This document shows positions 14,602-14,938 of a DNA stretch of 14,938 bases, in pieces. This stretch comes from JBLHHI01 sp047614125 (GTDB lineage Bacteria; Bacteroidota; Bacteroidia; NS11-12g; UBA9320), in contig JBLHHI010000084.1 of NCBI GenBank assembly GCA_047614125.1, forward strand, positions 1 to 14,938. The letters are read 5' to 3'. A model generated the notes under the pieces. The model did not search any database and was not told the DNA's origin. It saw nothing but the letters and a program-made list of their open reading frames with translations. Each line of letters starts with the position of its first letter. Positions within the stretch are counted from its first letter, which is position 1. The position numbers and the translations under genes are program-made.

Positions 14602-14938
14602 TTGTTACAAGATAAGTATAGAGCGTTAATAACCGCAGCTGCCAACCAAGGCGTTTCGGGTTTTAGTGCCAGAGAACAAGAAGGTGTTTTATACATTGAT
14701 GGAATGGCTCCGAGTGCTTCGGTTAAAGATTCGCTTTGGGACATTTACGAAGCCATCGATCCAAACTATGCTTCTAGAGATTTGATGATGAACCTTAACG
14801 TAGCTAAGATGGCTCCTGGCGCACGTGCTAAGGTAGTTACTCAGTCTTCAAACTTAAACATTCGCAAAGAACCTTCCACTACCGCAGGTATTGTTGGAAA
14901 GGCCAAGCATCGTGGGTACGTTACCCTAATTGCAAAGA
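14602..14938 (+). CDS. BON-like plus SH3b protein, incomplete at window end
   Basis: The reading frame is open from the codon after TAA 14590-14592 to the window end, in the same frame as the BON lipoprotein. Residues from TTG 14602 read LLQDKYRALITAAANQG, then EGVLYIDGMAP and DLMMNLNV, which fit a BON-like unit (the core GVLYIDG aligns with GVATITG and GVLTLTG of the upstream protein). A bacterial SH3 domain follows (SSNLNIRKEPSTTAGIVGK and YVTLIAK), typical of cell-wall-binding modules. There is no ATG before position 14704, which is inside the BON-like unit, and no signal peptide. TTG 14602 is therefore only a provisional start, 9 bp after the stop. It may be a separate coupled gene, or the second half of a gene split by a stop codon. 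Confidence 0.7.
   Translation, partial: MLQDKYRALITAAANQGVSGFSAREQEGVLYIDGMAPSASVKDSLWDIYEAIDPNYASRDLMMNLNVAKMAPGARAKVVTQSSNLNIRKEPSTTAGIVGKAKHRGYVTLIAK

Noticed and set aside
14178..14744. 188-codon minus-strand frame opposite the BON genes
   Set aside because: It is Ser/Thr/Ala-rich low-complexity shadow sequence of two real BON-type coding regions.

Overview
The window looks like chromosomal DNA of a Bacteroidota bacterium, most likely in or near Flavobacteriales. The evidence is TAnnTTTG-type -7 promoter boxes, weak or absent Shine-Dalgarno sequences, a DnaK ending in EEVK, a type IX secretion (T9SS) C-terminal sorting domain, a TPR/beta-propeller/OmpA lipoprotein with the architecture of PorE, and a DUF3127 protein. 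No tRNA, rRNA, CRISPR array, transposase or phage gene was seen.

Left part (1-5907, mostly minus strand). A small tyrosine/dual-specificity phosphatase (234-734) lies behind a 621-residue secreted protein (784-2649). That protein resembles the soluble C-terminal part of DUF2723 membrane proteins but has no membrane domain. Next comes dnaK (2773-4689) with a clear terminator. Its upstream region is unusual: a sigma-54-like -24/-12 element and two inverted repeats. A lipoprotein of unknown function (4882-5907) follows.

Middle (5908-8802, plus strand). A promoter with a perfect TAGATTTG box drives a secreted, concanavalin-fold-like protein with a long coiled coil, and panB follows 31 bp later, probably cotranscribed. 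After a likely terminator there is a 328-bp gene-free stretch with degenerate CACAGAG/CACGGAG motifs in both orientations. It leads into a small secreted protein (8226-8768) that has no ATG start and has lost two tryptophans expected in its family, so it may be decaying.

Right part (8803-14938). Four minus-strand genes with gaps of 18-62 bp look like one operon: DUF3127 protein, YfcE/MJ0936-type metallophosphoesterase, PorE-like lipoprotein, and a protein with a T9SS type A sorting domain. A LysE-family exporter (+) and an RDD membrane protein (-) converge. A textbook Bacteroidota promoter (TTG-N18-TAGCTTTG) then precedes a two-BON-domain lipoprotein. The reading frame stays open after its stop codon and encodes a third BON-like unit plus an SH3b domain, with no ATG, to the window end.

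Most genes are ordinary housekeeping or envelope genes. No complete new system can be demonstrated. The best leads are the dnaK control region, the stop codon that splits the BON/SH3 reading frame, the stand-alone DUF2723-like domain, and the PorE-like gene next to a T9SS cargo gene.
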